Of a DNA stretch of 39,904 nucleotides, positions 7,383 through 15,001 are shown piece by piece (position 1 is the stretch's first letter; every line of letters begins with the position of its first letter). The position numbers were made by a program, and so were the translations under genes. The notes beneath the pieces were generated by a model. That model was not told the origin of the DNA. It did not search any database and saw only the letters and a list, made by a program, of their open reading frames with translations. The DNA is taken from the NCBI GenBank assembly GCA_022770625.1, contig JALEHK010000035.1, forward strand, positions 1 to 39,904. The letters are read 5' to 3'. The DNA comes from Oscillospiraceae bacterium. GTDB taxonomy: Bacteria > Bacillota > Clostridia > Oscillospirales > Ruminococcaceae.

Positions 7383-7409
7383 TTATCATAAAAATACGGT
7401 CATAAAAAC

Positions 7410-9197
7410 TCATCCCTGACTCTCGATCTTCTCCGCAAGCTCTGTCAGATAAATCCAGCGCTCTTCCTTCTCTTCAAGCGACTTTTGAAGCGCTTCCTTT
7501 TCCTCCAAAAGCGCCTGTAATTTCACAAAATCGCTGGTCTCCTTCGCAATTTCCGCTTCCTTTGCGGCGATTTTCCCCTCAAGCGCCGCCATATCCGCGT
7601 CGATCGTCTCGTACTCCTTCTGTTCCTTATAGGTAAACTTGAGCTTTTTCGGCGCGTCCTGCTTCCATGCGTTTTTAGCGCCCGACTTGACCGCCTTCTT
7701 CGGCGCGGCGGCTTCCTCCGCCTCTTTTCCGGCGAGCCATTCGCTGTATCCGCCAAGCGTCAGCGACAAATTCCCGTCTCCTCTGACCTCGAGGATATGA
7801 TCCGCCATTTTATCAAGGAAATACCGGTCATGCGAAACGGCGATGACCGCCCCCTTGAAGCTGTCAAGAAAGTCTTCAAGGATCATGAGCGTCCGGATAT
7901 CAAGGTCATTGGTCGGCTCGTCCAGCAAGAGGACGTTGGGCGCGTCCATTAAGATCCGGATCAGGAAAAGCCGCCGTCTTTCTCCGCCGGAAAGCCGTCC
8001 GATCGGCTTATACTGCTCCGAACCGGGGAAAAGGAACTTTTCGAGCAACTGAGAAGCGGAAAGCCGCCCCTCTTCCGTCTCGATCGAATCGCCCTTTTCC
8101 TTAATATAGTCAATCATCCGCATCTCGGGGTTCATCTCTTCCCCTTCCTGCGAAAAATAGCCGATTTTGACCGTTTCACCGCGGGTGACGGTACCCGAAT
8201 CGGGGAGGAGCGTTCCGGCGATGATCTTTAAGAGGGTCGATTTCCCCGCGCCGTTTTCGCCGACAATACCAATCCGCGCCTGACGATGAAGGATCATCGA
8301 AAAGTCCCGTATGATGCAGTTTCCATCATACGACTTGCTGATGTGTTCCAGTTCGATCGTCTTACGTCCCAAGCGGCTTGCGACCGAGGAAAAGCGCATC
8401 ATTTCCTCCGCCTCTTCCTTTTCCTCCTGCTGAAGGGCTTTCAGCCGGTCGATCCGGTACTGGCTCTTGGTTCCGCGCGCCTTCGGCCCCTGATGAATCC
8501 ATTCGACCTCTCTTCGGATCAGCGCCTGACGCTTCCGTTCGGACGCCGCCGCCATCTCTTCCCGTTCCGCTTTCAGTTCAAGATATTTGGAGAACGCACC
8601 GGGATAGGAAACAATTTTTCCCCGGTCAAGTTCTAAGATCCGGTTGGCGACCCGGTCAAGGAAATACCGGTCATGAGTGACCATCAAAATCGCGCCCTTG
8701 AACGCCTTTAGATACTCTTCAAGCCAGCGCACCATCCCCGAGTCGAGGTGGTTGGTCGGCTCGTCCAAAATCAGCAGGTCGCAGGGGGTGACCAGTACCG
8801 ACGCCATCGCGACCTTTTTCCGCTGGCCGCCCGAAAGGGTCTTGACCTTCGCGGAAAAATCGCTGATCCCGAGCCGCCCGAGGATGCTTTTTGCCTCATA
8901 CTCCTTAGTGTCCCGGTCATTTGCGGCAATATCCGCAAGCACCTGCTCCAAAACCGTTCCGTCTCCGAATTCAGGGTTCTGGGGAAGATAGCCGATCTGG
9001 ACGCCGCCGGGGATCTCGAGCTTTCCGCCCTCCATCTGCTCCGTTCCGGCGATGATTCGCAGAAGAGTGGTCTTTCCGGTGCCGTTGACGCCGATCAGCC
9101 CCGCCTTATCGTGATTATCCAGAATAAAAGTCACGTCCTCAAGCAGCGTCTTTTCGCTGTAGGAGCGCCGGATATGCTCCGCAGAGAGAATGTACAT
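7410..9197 (-). CDS. ABC-F family ATPase (Uup/EttA-like)
   Basis: A soluble 595-residue protein with two ABC ATPase domains and no membrane part, as in the ABC-F family that acts on the ribosome. The first domain has the Walker A GVNGTGKTT at about 36-44, the signature LSGGQRKK and the Walker B LLILDEPTNHLD. The second has GENGAGKST, LSGGERRR and LLLDEPTNDLD. A charged helical linker with many K and E residues joins them. The C-terminus after about residue 510 is a predicted coiled coil, as in Uup-type members. Roles in this family include ribosome rescue, assembly and antibiotic protection; this one cannot be assigned. An AGGAG site precedes the ATG. No clear terminator follows except repeat copy C. 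Confidence 0.92.
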   Translation of the reverse strand: MYILSAEHIRRSYSEKTLLEDVTFILDNHDKAGLIGVNGTGKTTLLRIIAGTEQMEGGKLEIPGGVQIGYLPQNPEFGDGTVLEQVLADIAANDRDTKEYEAKSILGRLGISDFSAKVKTLSGGQRKKVAMASVLVTPCDLLILDEPTNHLDSGMVRWLEEYLKAFKGAILMVTHDRYFLDRVANRILELDRGKIVSYPGAFSKYLELKAEREEMAAASERKRQALIRREVEWIHQGPKARGTKSQYRIDRLKALQQEEKEEAEEMMRFSSVASRLGRKTIELEHISKSYDGNCIIRDFSMILHRQARIGIVGENGAGKSTLLKIIAGTLLPDSGTVTRGETVKIGYFSQEGEEMNPEMRMIDYIKEKGDSIETEEGRLSASQLLEKFLFPGSEQYKPIGRLSGGERRRLFLIRILMDAPNVLLLDEPTNDLDIRTLMILEDFLDSFKGAVIAVSHDRYFLDKMADHILEVRGDGNLSLTLGGYSEWLAGKEAEEAAAPKKAVKSGAKNAWKQDAPKKLKFTYKEQKEYETIDADMAALEGKIAAKEAEIAKETSDFVKLQALLEEKEALQKSLEEKEERWIYLTELAEKIESQG

Positions 9198-9319
9198 ATA
9201 TAATAAACTCCTTTTTATCTGAGGTGATTCTTACTCTTTATTTTACTCTATTTTCCCGCCGCCCGTCAAGCGCCCGCCTAAAAGCCCCGACGTTTCCCTC
9301 CTTTTTTGCGCAAAAGGGA

Positions 9320-9348
9320 TTGCAAACCGTAAAGAAAACGTGTATAAT
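9320..9348 (+). promoter_or_regulatory. Sigma-A promoter of pncB
   Basis: TTGCAA (9320-9325), a 17-bp spacer and TATAAT (9343-9348). Confidence 0.75.
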
Positions 9349-9358
9349 AAAGGATAAA

Positions 9359-9370
9359 GTGTCTTGACAC
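9359..9370. promoter_or_regulatory. Probable NiaR-type operator before pncB
   Basis: The palindrome GTGTC-TT-GACAC begins ten bases after the -10 box, at the expected transcription start. From memory it resembles the core of sites bound by NiaR (YrxA), the niacin-responsive repressor of Firmicutes, and the downstream gene is a niacin salvage enzyme. The match was not checked against a motif model. Confidence 0.6.
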
Positions 9371-9416
9371 CCTCCCTTTTTCGGGAGGATACCGTATCCT
9401 CCTTTGCAGAGGATTG
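9371..9416 (+). promoter_or_regulatory. pncB leader with mutually exclusive hairpins
   Basis: CCTCCC/GGGAGG (9371-9388), the 19-bp palindrome GGAGGATACCGTATCCTCC (9384-9402) and ATCCTC/GAGGAT (about 9396-9414) share bases, so only some can form at once. The last stem lies close to the ribosome binding site. The leader could fold alternatively, or the palindrome could be a second operator. Confidence 0.45.
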
Positions 9417-9430
9417 AAAGGAAGTTTACT

Positions 9431-10882
9431 ATGGATTGGAGCAACAACCGCAACCTGACGATGCTCGTTGACTTTTATGAGCTAACCATGGGCAACGGAT
9501 ATATGAAGGAAGGCATCGGCGAGCGGAAAGCCGTCTTTGATATGTTTTTCCGCAAAGTTCCCGACGGAGCGGGCTTCGCGATCTGCGCGGGTCTTGAACA
9601 GCTGGTCGGATACCTGAAAAATCTTCACTTTTCTTCCGACGACATCGACTACCTCAGAAGCAAGAATATGTTTGGCGAGGATTTCTTAAACTACCTTCGA
9701 GATTTCAAGTTTTCCTGCAATGTCTGGGCGGTTCCGGAAGGCACTCCGATCTTCCCCGGCGAACCGGTCGTCATCGTTGAAGGCCCTGTGATTCAGGCAC
9801 AGCTGATCGAAACGATGGTGCTTCTTTCGATCAACTTCCAGTCGCTCGTCACCACCAAGGCCAACCGGATCTGCCGGGCTGCCGAAGGGCGTCCGGTCAT
9901 GGAATTCGGTTCCCGCCGTGCACAGAGCTATGACGCGGCTGTTTTAGGCGCGCGCGCGGCCTATATCGGCGGATGCACCGGAACGGCCTGTGCGATCTCC
10001 GAACGCGAGTACCAGATCCCGGCACTCGGAACGATCGCACATTCCTGGGTACAGATGTTCCCGTCCGAATACGAAGCCTTCAAAGCCTACGCTGAGACCT
10101 ATCCCAGCGCCTGCACTCTGCTGGTCGATACCTATAACGTCCTCAAGTCCGGCATTCCAAACGCCATCAAGGTCTTCGACAATGTGCTTGCTCCGATGGG
10201 CTACCGTCCGCAAGGCGTCCGGATCGATTCGGGCGATATCGCTTATCTTTCCAAAAAGGCGAGAAAGATGCTGGATGAGGCGGGTTATCCCGACTGCAAG
10301 ATCGTCGCTTCCAACTCGCTGGACGAGTATCTGATCCGCGATCTCCTCTTACAGGGCGCCAAGATCGATTCCTTCGGCGTCGGCGAAAACCTCATCACCA
10401 GTAAATCCGACCCCGTTTTCGGCGGCGTTTACAAGCTGGTCGCGGTCGAGGACGAAAACGGTAAGATGCAGCCCCGCATCAAACTCTCGGAATCTGCCGA
10501 AAAGATCACCACGCCCAATAAGAAGATGCTCTACCGTCTGTACAAAAAGGACGATCACGAAGCGGTTGCCGACTATATCGCAATGTACGACGAAACAGTT
10601 CCCTCGGAAGGCTCGATCACCCTCTTCGACCCCGTCAACACCTGGAAGTGCAAGACCTTTACCGACGTTGAGATCAAACCGATCCTGACGCAGGTATTTA
10701 AAGACGGCGAGTGTGTCTATGATCTGCCCGACATCGAAGAGATCAAGGCCTACTGTCACGATCAGGTTGATCATCTCTGGGATGAGGTCAAGCGTTTTGA
10801 GAACCCTCACCGCTATTACGTTGACCTTTCGGAAAACCTCTGGAACGTCAAGCACATCCTTCTGACCGAATATCAGGGGTAA
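9431..10882 (+). CDS. pncB: Nicotinate phosphoribosyltransferase
   Basis: Converts nicotinic acid and PRPP to nicotinate mononucleotide, the entry step of the Preiss-Handler NAD salvage route in the cytosol. The 483-residue protein matches the longer PncB type of Firmicutes. It shows the N-terminal MLVDFYELTMGNGYM, the PRPP/nicotinate region EFGSRRAQSYDAAVLGARAA, GTIAHSWVQMFPSE with the catalytic-region histidine, and RIDSGDIAYLSKKAR. The ATG at 9431 follows AAGGAAG; the frame is open back to 9404, but the earlier codon lacks a ribosome site. A promoter, a NiaR-like operator and a structured leader precede it, and a strong terminator follows. It is probably a single-gene unit. Confidence 0.96.
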   Translation: MDWSNNRNLTMLVDFYELTMGNGYMKEGIGERKAVFDMFFRKVPDGAGFAICAGLEQLVGYLKNLHFSSDDIDYLRSKNMFGEDFLNYLRDFKFSCNVWAVPEGTPIFPGEPVVIVEGPVIQAQLIETMVLLSINFQSLVTTKANRICRAAEGRPVMEFGSRRAQSYDAAVLGARAAYIGGCTGTACAISEREYQIPALGTIAHSWVQMFPSEYEAFKAYAETYPSACTLLVDTYNVLKSGIPNAIKVFDNVLAPMGYRPQGVRIDSGDIAYLSKKARKMLDEAGYPDCKIVASNSLDEYLIRDLLLQGAKIDSFGVGENLITSKSDPVFGGVYKLVAVEDENGKMQPRIKLSESAEKITTPNKKMLYRLYKKDDHEAVADYIAMYDETVPSEGSITLFDPVNTWKCKTFTDVEIKPILTQVFKDGECVYDLPDIEEIKAYCHDQVDHLWDEVKRFENPHRYYVDLSENLWNVKHILLTEYQG

Positions 10883-10902
10883 AACTATTCAGGAAAAAGC
10901 AT

Positions 10903-10947
10903 AAAAAACCTCCCCGTGCAAGAGTGAAAGGCACGGAGAGGTTTTTT
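10903..10947. terminator. Bidirectional terminator between pncB and ireB
   Basis: AAAAAACCTC(C)CCGTGC pairs with GCACGGAGAGGTTTTTT. It has a T tract on each strand and serves both convergent genes. Confidence 0.88.
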
Positions 10948-10973
10948 CATGTTCTGCTGGGATACACTTTGGA

Positions 10974-11219
10974 TCAATCGTTTAAGTAGTTTTTGACCAT
11001 CGCCTGAAGCAGCTCATCCCGGTCGATCCGGCGGATCAGGCTGCGCGCATTATGATGGGTCGTAATATAAGTCGGATCTTCGGAAAGGATATAGCCGACA
11101 ATCTGGCTTACGGGATTATATCCCTTTTCCTTCAGAGCATTGTAAACCGTAAGAAGGGTCTCACGCATTTCCCGCTCTTTGTCATCGCTTACCGAAAAGG
11201 TCATCGTCTTATCGTACAT
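10974..11219 (-). CDS. ireB: IreB family regulatory phosphoprotein (UPF0297)
   Basis: A small cytosolic protein of 81 residues, the normal family length. In enterococci IreB is phosphorylated by the PASTA kinase IreK and affects cephalosporin tolerance; in other Firmicutes its role is less clear. Diagnostic stretches are [34 protein letters not shown] and [15 protein letters not shown]. The family gene usually sits next to ruvX and a DUF1292 gene; here it stands alone between pncB and the ytr-like operon. The promoter is TTGTAA-17-TATAAT and an AAAGGATG site precedes the ATG. Confidence 0.94.
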   Translation of the reverse strand: MYDKTMTFSVSDDKEREMRETLLTVYNALKEKGYNPVSQIVGYILSEDPTYITTHHNARSLIRRIDRDELLQAMVKNYLND

Positions 11220-11266
11220 GTCTCTTCATCCTTTCTTCCAACTGTCTATGCATGAAAACTATCATC

Positions 11267-11295
11267 ATTATAGCGCATTTTCGTCAGGTTTACAA
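11267..11295 (-). promoter_or_regulatory. Sigma-A promoter of ireB
   Basis: TTGTAA (11290-11295), a 17-bp spacer and TATAAT (11267-11272). Confidence 0.7.
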
Positions 11296-11313
11296 GAGGA
11301 TTGGAACATTTTT

Positions 11314-13518
11314 TCAAAAAACGATCGAGTATCCTACGGCACGCGTTCTCGACTGGAGCAGAGCTTCTACCTTTTCCAGATTCGCTTCCGGGATCAAGTA
11401 GGTTGATCCGTTGATAAAGAGAACGTTCTGCGGCGTATCCGAGATGCCGAGCAGGCGAACCAGTCCGGTCAGTTCTTTCAGCATCTCTTTATCCATCATG
11501 TACTCAGAGCACTCGATCGTCGGAGACTCGAGACCATCATCGGTGCTATAGAAGTGAACCGCATTCTCCTCATCGATTCCCCAGCTGGAATTGTTGGCCA
11601 GAAAGCCGCCGAAGTAGAAAATGCTCTTGTTTCTGAAATCGGAAAACTCGCTCTCACGGCTTGCGGGAAGGATCCCGATCGTATATGCGTCCGCGTTTTC
11701 CGCCGGCGTGTCCTCGTCCCCCGGCAGGATCAGCGCGCCGTTTTTATCGCAATAGCCGTACTTTTCGAGGAAGGAAAGGACGTTTTGATCGATCGTATAG
11801 AGGTTAAAGTTATAGTCTTCTCCGTCAAGGTAAAATCTAGCCGACAGAATCGGGTTTTCATCCGGCGAAACAAACCATCCTTCCGGACGGGCGCGGAAAT
11901 CCTCTGCCAATGCGGAGAGAAAGTTCACAGCGCCTGTGTCCGGGAAATCACAATACCGACTGCTTCCGCCGACACAGACCAGTACCTCGGACAGGTCTAC
12001 GTTCAGAACGCTGTCCCCGCTTTGACCTTTCAGCAATTCGGAAAGCCGGTCGAGCGTATCGGCGATCGACTCTGCATAGGCTTTGCTGCCGGCCATTTCA
12101 TAAAGCGGCTTGATCAGAAGAACGGGAACGGTCTGATAGCTTCTTTTCAGCGTCATTCCGTTTTTCAGCGTATAGCTGATCGAAACATAACCGCTTCCGC
12201 AGGAAAACGCATCCTCACCGTCATCAAAGCTGAAGGCGTCGTAATTTTTAAGCGAATCGCTCTCCCGGTTCCAAATGGTTTCCTTATTGTCCACGAGCGC
12301 ATGATGAACCGAGAGAACCTGTTCGATCGAATCGGAATCCGTCAGGGGAAAATCACTGTCCAGACGGGCAATATCCGAAGAGACCGATACAGAAGAGATT
12401 TCTTTTAACGAAGGAATGTTATTCTCATAGCCAAACGTGCCGGTCAGATGGATGCAAAGGACAAAGACTCCGAAGAAAACCGCCACGATCCCGCAGGTCG
12501 AAAGCGAACGGGTGATGTTTTTCAAGCCGCGGTTGCGGATCGAGTCGAGAATGACATAGAAAAGCACGCCGCAGATCACGGAGAAAATCAGTCCCTTGAC
12601 GCCCGAAGAAAACAGCAGGTCGAGGACGATGGTGCCGACGACCGCGCCGCCGCCCGCCGCAATATAGTAGACCGGAGGGTAGACGTATCCGCCCGCCTGC
12701 TCACTTTTACGGCCGATCGCCCGGCGGAAAGCCAGCACCCAGAAAAGAGCCGCGACCAGCAGCATCTGGATCAGGAAGAAAAGCGCCTGCTTTCTGGTAT
12801 TCTGCACCACATCGGTGACAAAGCTAAAGGGAGAAAAACGGAGCAGGAAGTCGGTCAGGCCGAAATCGCTGTACCCGAAGGTCATATCTCCGATCATTTC
12901 GCTCCCGCCTACAATCAGTCCAAAGTAGCCGAAAAGGATGATCGCGAAATATCCGGCGCTTTCGATGACGGTCGAGCAGCAGAACATCATAAAGCTCATC
13001 AGCATGAACAGCATCAGCCCGATCCCGGCGATAACCGTAACCAGAAGGAGATTGCTCTCCCAGAGCGCGCCGGAGCTGTAAAAGCCGATCGTATTCCAGC
13101 GATACGAAAGATCGCAAAGCGCGGCAACCGGCAGAATAGCCGCAAGGTAAGGAACAAACAGCAAAAACAATCCGGCAAGAATATTCCCGGTAAACTGTGT
13201 CTCCCGTTTGACCGGAAGAGCATGGAAAACATCCAGTGCGCGGCGGTTATTCAGATAGGAGAAGATGACCATCGGGATCACGCAGGAAGCGCCCAGAAAA
13301 ATGACACAGCCGCAGTAGGCCGGCGACGGGAAGTCCCACGGATACCGCATCAGATCCTCTCCGCGCTCCATCAGGTTAAAAGCAAAACCGAGCGGCCCCA
13401 GAAGCAGCATCACGGCAATGTAGAGGATAAACGGACTCCGGCAGCGGCGGACAGTGTCGCAGAACACCACACCTGTGCCCGGTAGCCTTTTATCCGACGG
13501 GTGATTCATCGTTTCCAT
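11314..13518 (-). CDS. ABC transporter permease with a large extracellular C-terminal part
   Basis: The 734-residue membrane subunit of the exporter whose ATPase lies just upstream. The N-terminal ~390 residues hold about eight to ten hydrophobic segments (for example FILYIAVMLLLGPLGFAF and TGNILAGLFLLFVPYLAAIL). After a final segment near ACGI-VAVFFGVFVLCIHLTG come about 340 soluble residues, likely outside the cell, with no motif I know. Permeases of YtrA-regulated operons in Clostridia often have this build. The ATG overlaps the ATPase stop as TAATG, so the two are probably translationally coupled. The substrate is unknown; related operons respond to cell-wall antibiotics. No strong terminator was seen after it. 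Confidence 0.85.
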   Translation of the reverse strand: METMNHPSDKRLPGTGVVFCDTVRRCRSPFILYIAVMLLLGPLGFAFNLMERGEDLMRYPWDFPSPAYCGCVIFLGASCVIPMVIFSYLNNRRALDVFHALPVKRETQFTGNILAGLFLLFVPYLAAILPVAALCDLSYRWNTIGFYSSGALWESNLLLVTVIAGIGLMLFMLMSFMMFCCSTVIESAGYFAIILFGYFGLIVGGSEMIGDMTFGYSDFGLTDFLLRFSPFSFVTDVVQNTRKQALFFLIQMLLVAALFWVLAFRRAIGRKSEQAGGYVYPPVYYIAAGGGAVVGTIVLDLLFSSGVKGLIFSVICGVLFYVILDSIRNRGLKNITRSLSTCGIVAVFFGVFVLCIHLTGTFGYENNIPSLKEISSVSVSSDIARLDSDFPLTDSDSIEQVLSVHHALVDNKETIWNRESDSLKNYDAFSFDDGEDAFSCGSGYVSISYTLKNGMTLKRSYQTVPVLLIKPLYEMAGSKAYAESIADTLDRLSELLKGQSGDSVLNVDLSEVLVCVGGSSRYCDFPDTGAVNFLSALAEDFRARPEGWFVSPDENPILSARFYLDGEDYNFNLYTIDQNVLSFLEKYGYCDKNGALILPGDEDTPAENADAYTIGILPASRESEFSDFRNKSIFYFGGFLANNSSWGIDEENAVHFYSTDDGLESPTIECSEYMMDKEMLKELTGLVRLLGISDTPQNVLFINGSTYLIPEANLEKVEALLQSRTRAVGYSIVF

Positions 13519-14438
13519 TATTTTTCCTCCGTTCCATCAGCAAAGAGGACTTCCGCATCGTACCCCTGCACCTTCATCTCGTAAAGGAAAACTTCCTCAA
13601 GGGTGAGCGGGATTGCCTCTACGGCAAGTGGCTTAAAGCAGGACAGTTTTTCCTCGACTTCCTCCATCGTTCCGCGGGCGATCAGGGTAAAAAACCGTCC
13701 CTTTACCTCCATCGCAAGCACCGGAAGAACATGAGCGAGCTTATCCTTATCGACCGTTTCCTCAAAAACGACCTCGATCTTATGCACCTCGCCCTTTAAG
13801 CTGTCGAGGTCGCGCGAATAGAGAAGGCGTCCCTTATGCAGCAGCCCGACGGTGTCGCAAAGCTCATCCATTTCCTTGAGGTTGTGGCTGGAGATCACCG
13901 CCGTCATCTGCCGGTCGGCGACTGCATCGCAGACCACCTTTTTTACGATCTGACGCTTGACCGGATCCAGTCCGTCAAAGCATTCGTCCAGCATGATCCA
14001 ATCAGGGCGACAGGCCATTCCGAAAAGAAAAGCCGCCTGACGCTTCATGCCCTTGGAGAAATTACTGATCCGTTTCCGTTCCGGGAGCGCAAAGGCGTGG
14101 ATCAACTCCTCATAGATCTCGTCCGAAAAATCGGGATAAAACCGCTTATAAAACTGCTTCATCAGCCGCATATCCGCCTGCTGAACAAACCACGGCTCAT
14201 CGGCGACCATCAGGATCTTCTGTTTGACCGACGGGTTTTCATAAACCTTCTCCCCGCCTACCTCCAGCTTTCCGCTGTCCGGGCAGTAGATCCCGGCAAT
14301 ACAGCGCATCAGCGTTGACTTTCCGGCGCCATTGGAGCCGACCAGTCCGTAAATCGATCCTTTTTCAATCGAAAGGCTGATATTGTCCAGTGCAGGAAAG
14401 CCGCCGAATTTCTTTACAACATTTTCGCAGACAATCAT
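13518..14438 (-). CDS. ABC transporter ATPase (YtrB-like)
   Basis: The 306-residue nucleotide-binding subunit that powers the permease downstream. Walker A is GSNGAGKST at about 34-42. The signature region reads FSKGMKRQAAF, a form common in the YtrB/EcsA-like group, instead of LSGGQ. Walker B is WIMLDECFDGLDP, with Cys replacing the usual Pro after DE. The H-loop is SSHNLKEMDELCD. A C-terminal extension of about 90 residues follows. The start overlaps the regulator stop by 4 bp (ATGA), so regulator, ATPase and permease form one operon. Confidence 0.92.
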   Translation of the reverse strand: MIVCENVVKKFGGFPALDNISLSIEKGSIYGLVGSNGAGKSTLMRCIAGIYCPDSGKLEVGGEKVYENPSVKQKILMVADEPWFVQQADMRLMKQFYKRFYPDFSDEIYEELIHAFALPERKRISNFSKGMKRQAAFLFGMACRPDWIMLDECFDGLDPVKRQIVKKVVCDAVADRQMTAVISSHNLKEMDELCDTVGLLHKGRLLYSRDLDSLKGEVHKIEVVFEETVDKDKLAHVLPVLAMEVKGRFFTLIARGTMEEVEEKLSCFKPLAVEAIPLTLEEVFLYEMKVQGYDAEVLFADGTEEK

Positions 14439-14842
14439 TCTTCCTCATTCCTTTCCCCATCATTCTCTGCGGGCGTTTCCTCCGAAAACACCGCTTCCAC
14501 CGCCTGAATCAGCGTCTCCGCTTTTAGGCCGGTCGCTCTCGCCTGCCGGACGCTCTCTGAAAAATCATCAAGCGCCCTCATCCGAATCGCCTGAAGCTGT
14601 TCCGGTTCGCCCCGGATAAAGCTTCCCTTTCCGGCAACCGAATAAGTAAGTCCGTCTGCCTCCAGTTGGCTGTATGCCTTCGCAACGGTGTTCGGGTTGA
14701 TCCCTAGCTCCCGCGCAAGAGTGCGCACGCTCGGGAGCTGATCGTCGGGGAGCAGGACGCCCATCCCGCACAGCCGCACGACCTCGGCCTTGAGCTGCTG
14801 GTAAATCGCGCCTTTCCCTCCCCGAAGGTTCAGTTCAAACAC
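14435..14842 (-). CDS. GntR family regulator, YtrA subfamily
   Basis: A repressor of 135 residues with an N-terminal GntR winged helix and a short helical C-terminus, the YtrA layout. It contains IYQQLKAEVVRLCGMGVLLPDDQLPSV (split here only by description), RTLARELGINPNTVAKAYSQLEADG and GKGSFI. An ATG at 14908 also opens the frame, but it lies upstream of the -10 box and could not be transcribed from that promoter. The GTG at 14842 has a GGGGGAA site and is used here. An inverted repeat at the transcription start is the likely operator, giving autoregulation of the whole ABC operon. Confidence 0.9.
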   Translation of the reverse strand: MFELNLRGGKGAIYQQLKAEVVRLCGMGVLLPDDQLPSVRTLARELGINPNTVAKAYSQLEADGLTYSVAGKGSFIRGEPEQLQAIRMRALDDFSESVRQARATGLKAETLIQAVEAVFSEETPAENDGERNEEE

Positions 14843-14871
14843 ACCGGCTTCCCCCTTTCGTATTTTTACAT

Positions 14872-14894
14872 CTGTACTATCTGTATTAGTACAG
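14872..14894. promoter_or_regulatory. YtrA-type operator
   Basis: CTGTACTA (14872-14879) and TAGTACAG (14887-14894) form a perfect 8-bp inverted repeat with a 7-bp spacer, lying on the expected start of transcription. That position fits repression of the ytr-like operon by its own GntR protein. Confidence 0.75.
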
Positions 14895-14898
14895 TTAG

Positions 14899-14927
14899 AG
14901 TATAGCATCGAAAGAATCCGCTGTCAA
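14899..14927 (-). promoter_or_regulatory. Sigma-A promoter of the ytr-like operon
   Basis: TTGACA (14922-14927), a 17-bp spacer and TATACT (14899-14904). Confidence 0.85.
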
Positions 14928-14951
14928 GAATGTTAAAGAAAGCTTAAAAGA

Positions 14952-14989
14952 AAAAAAGCAGGCTTACAAAAAATAAGCCTGCTTTTTTC
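14952..14989 (-). terminator. Terminator after the second MATE gene
   Basis: AGCAGGCTTA pairs with TAAGCCTGCT around a 7-nt A-rich loop. A/T tracts on both sides make it bidirectional. Confidence 0.85.
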
Positions 14990-15001
14990 TTTTTATAAAG
15001 G

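Noticed and set aside
9349-9430. NAD-sensing riboswitch before pncB
   Set aside because: The leader is only about 75 nt and lacks the conserved loops I know of NAD-I or NAD-II aptamers. The palindromes fit operator or simple hairpin roles better.
12448-13485. Plus-strand frame of 345 codons rich in charged residues opposite the ABC permease
   Set aside because: It is the mirror of a membrane protein: hydrophobic codons read backwards give Lys, Glu, Asp and Gln. It has no promoter and no ribosome site.
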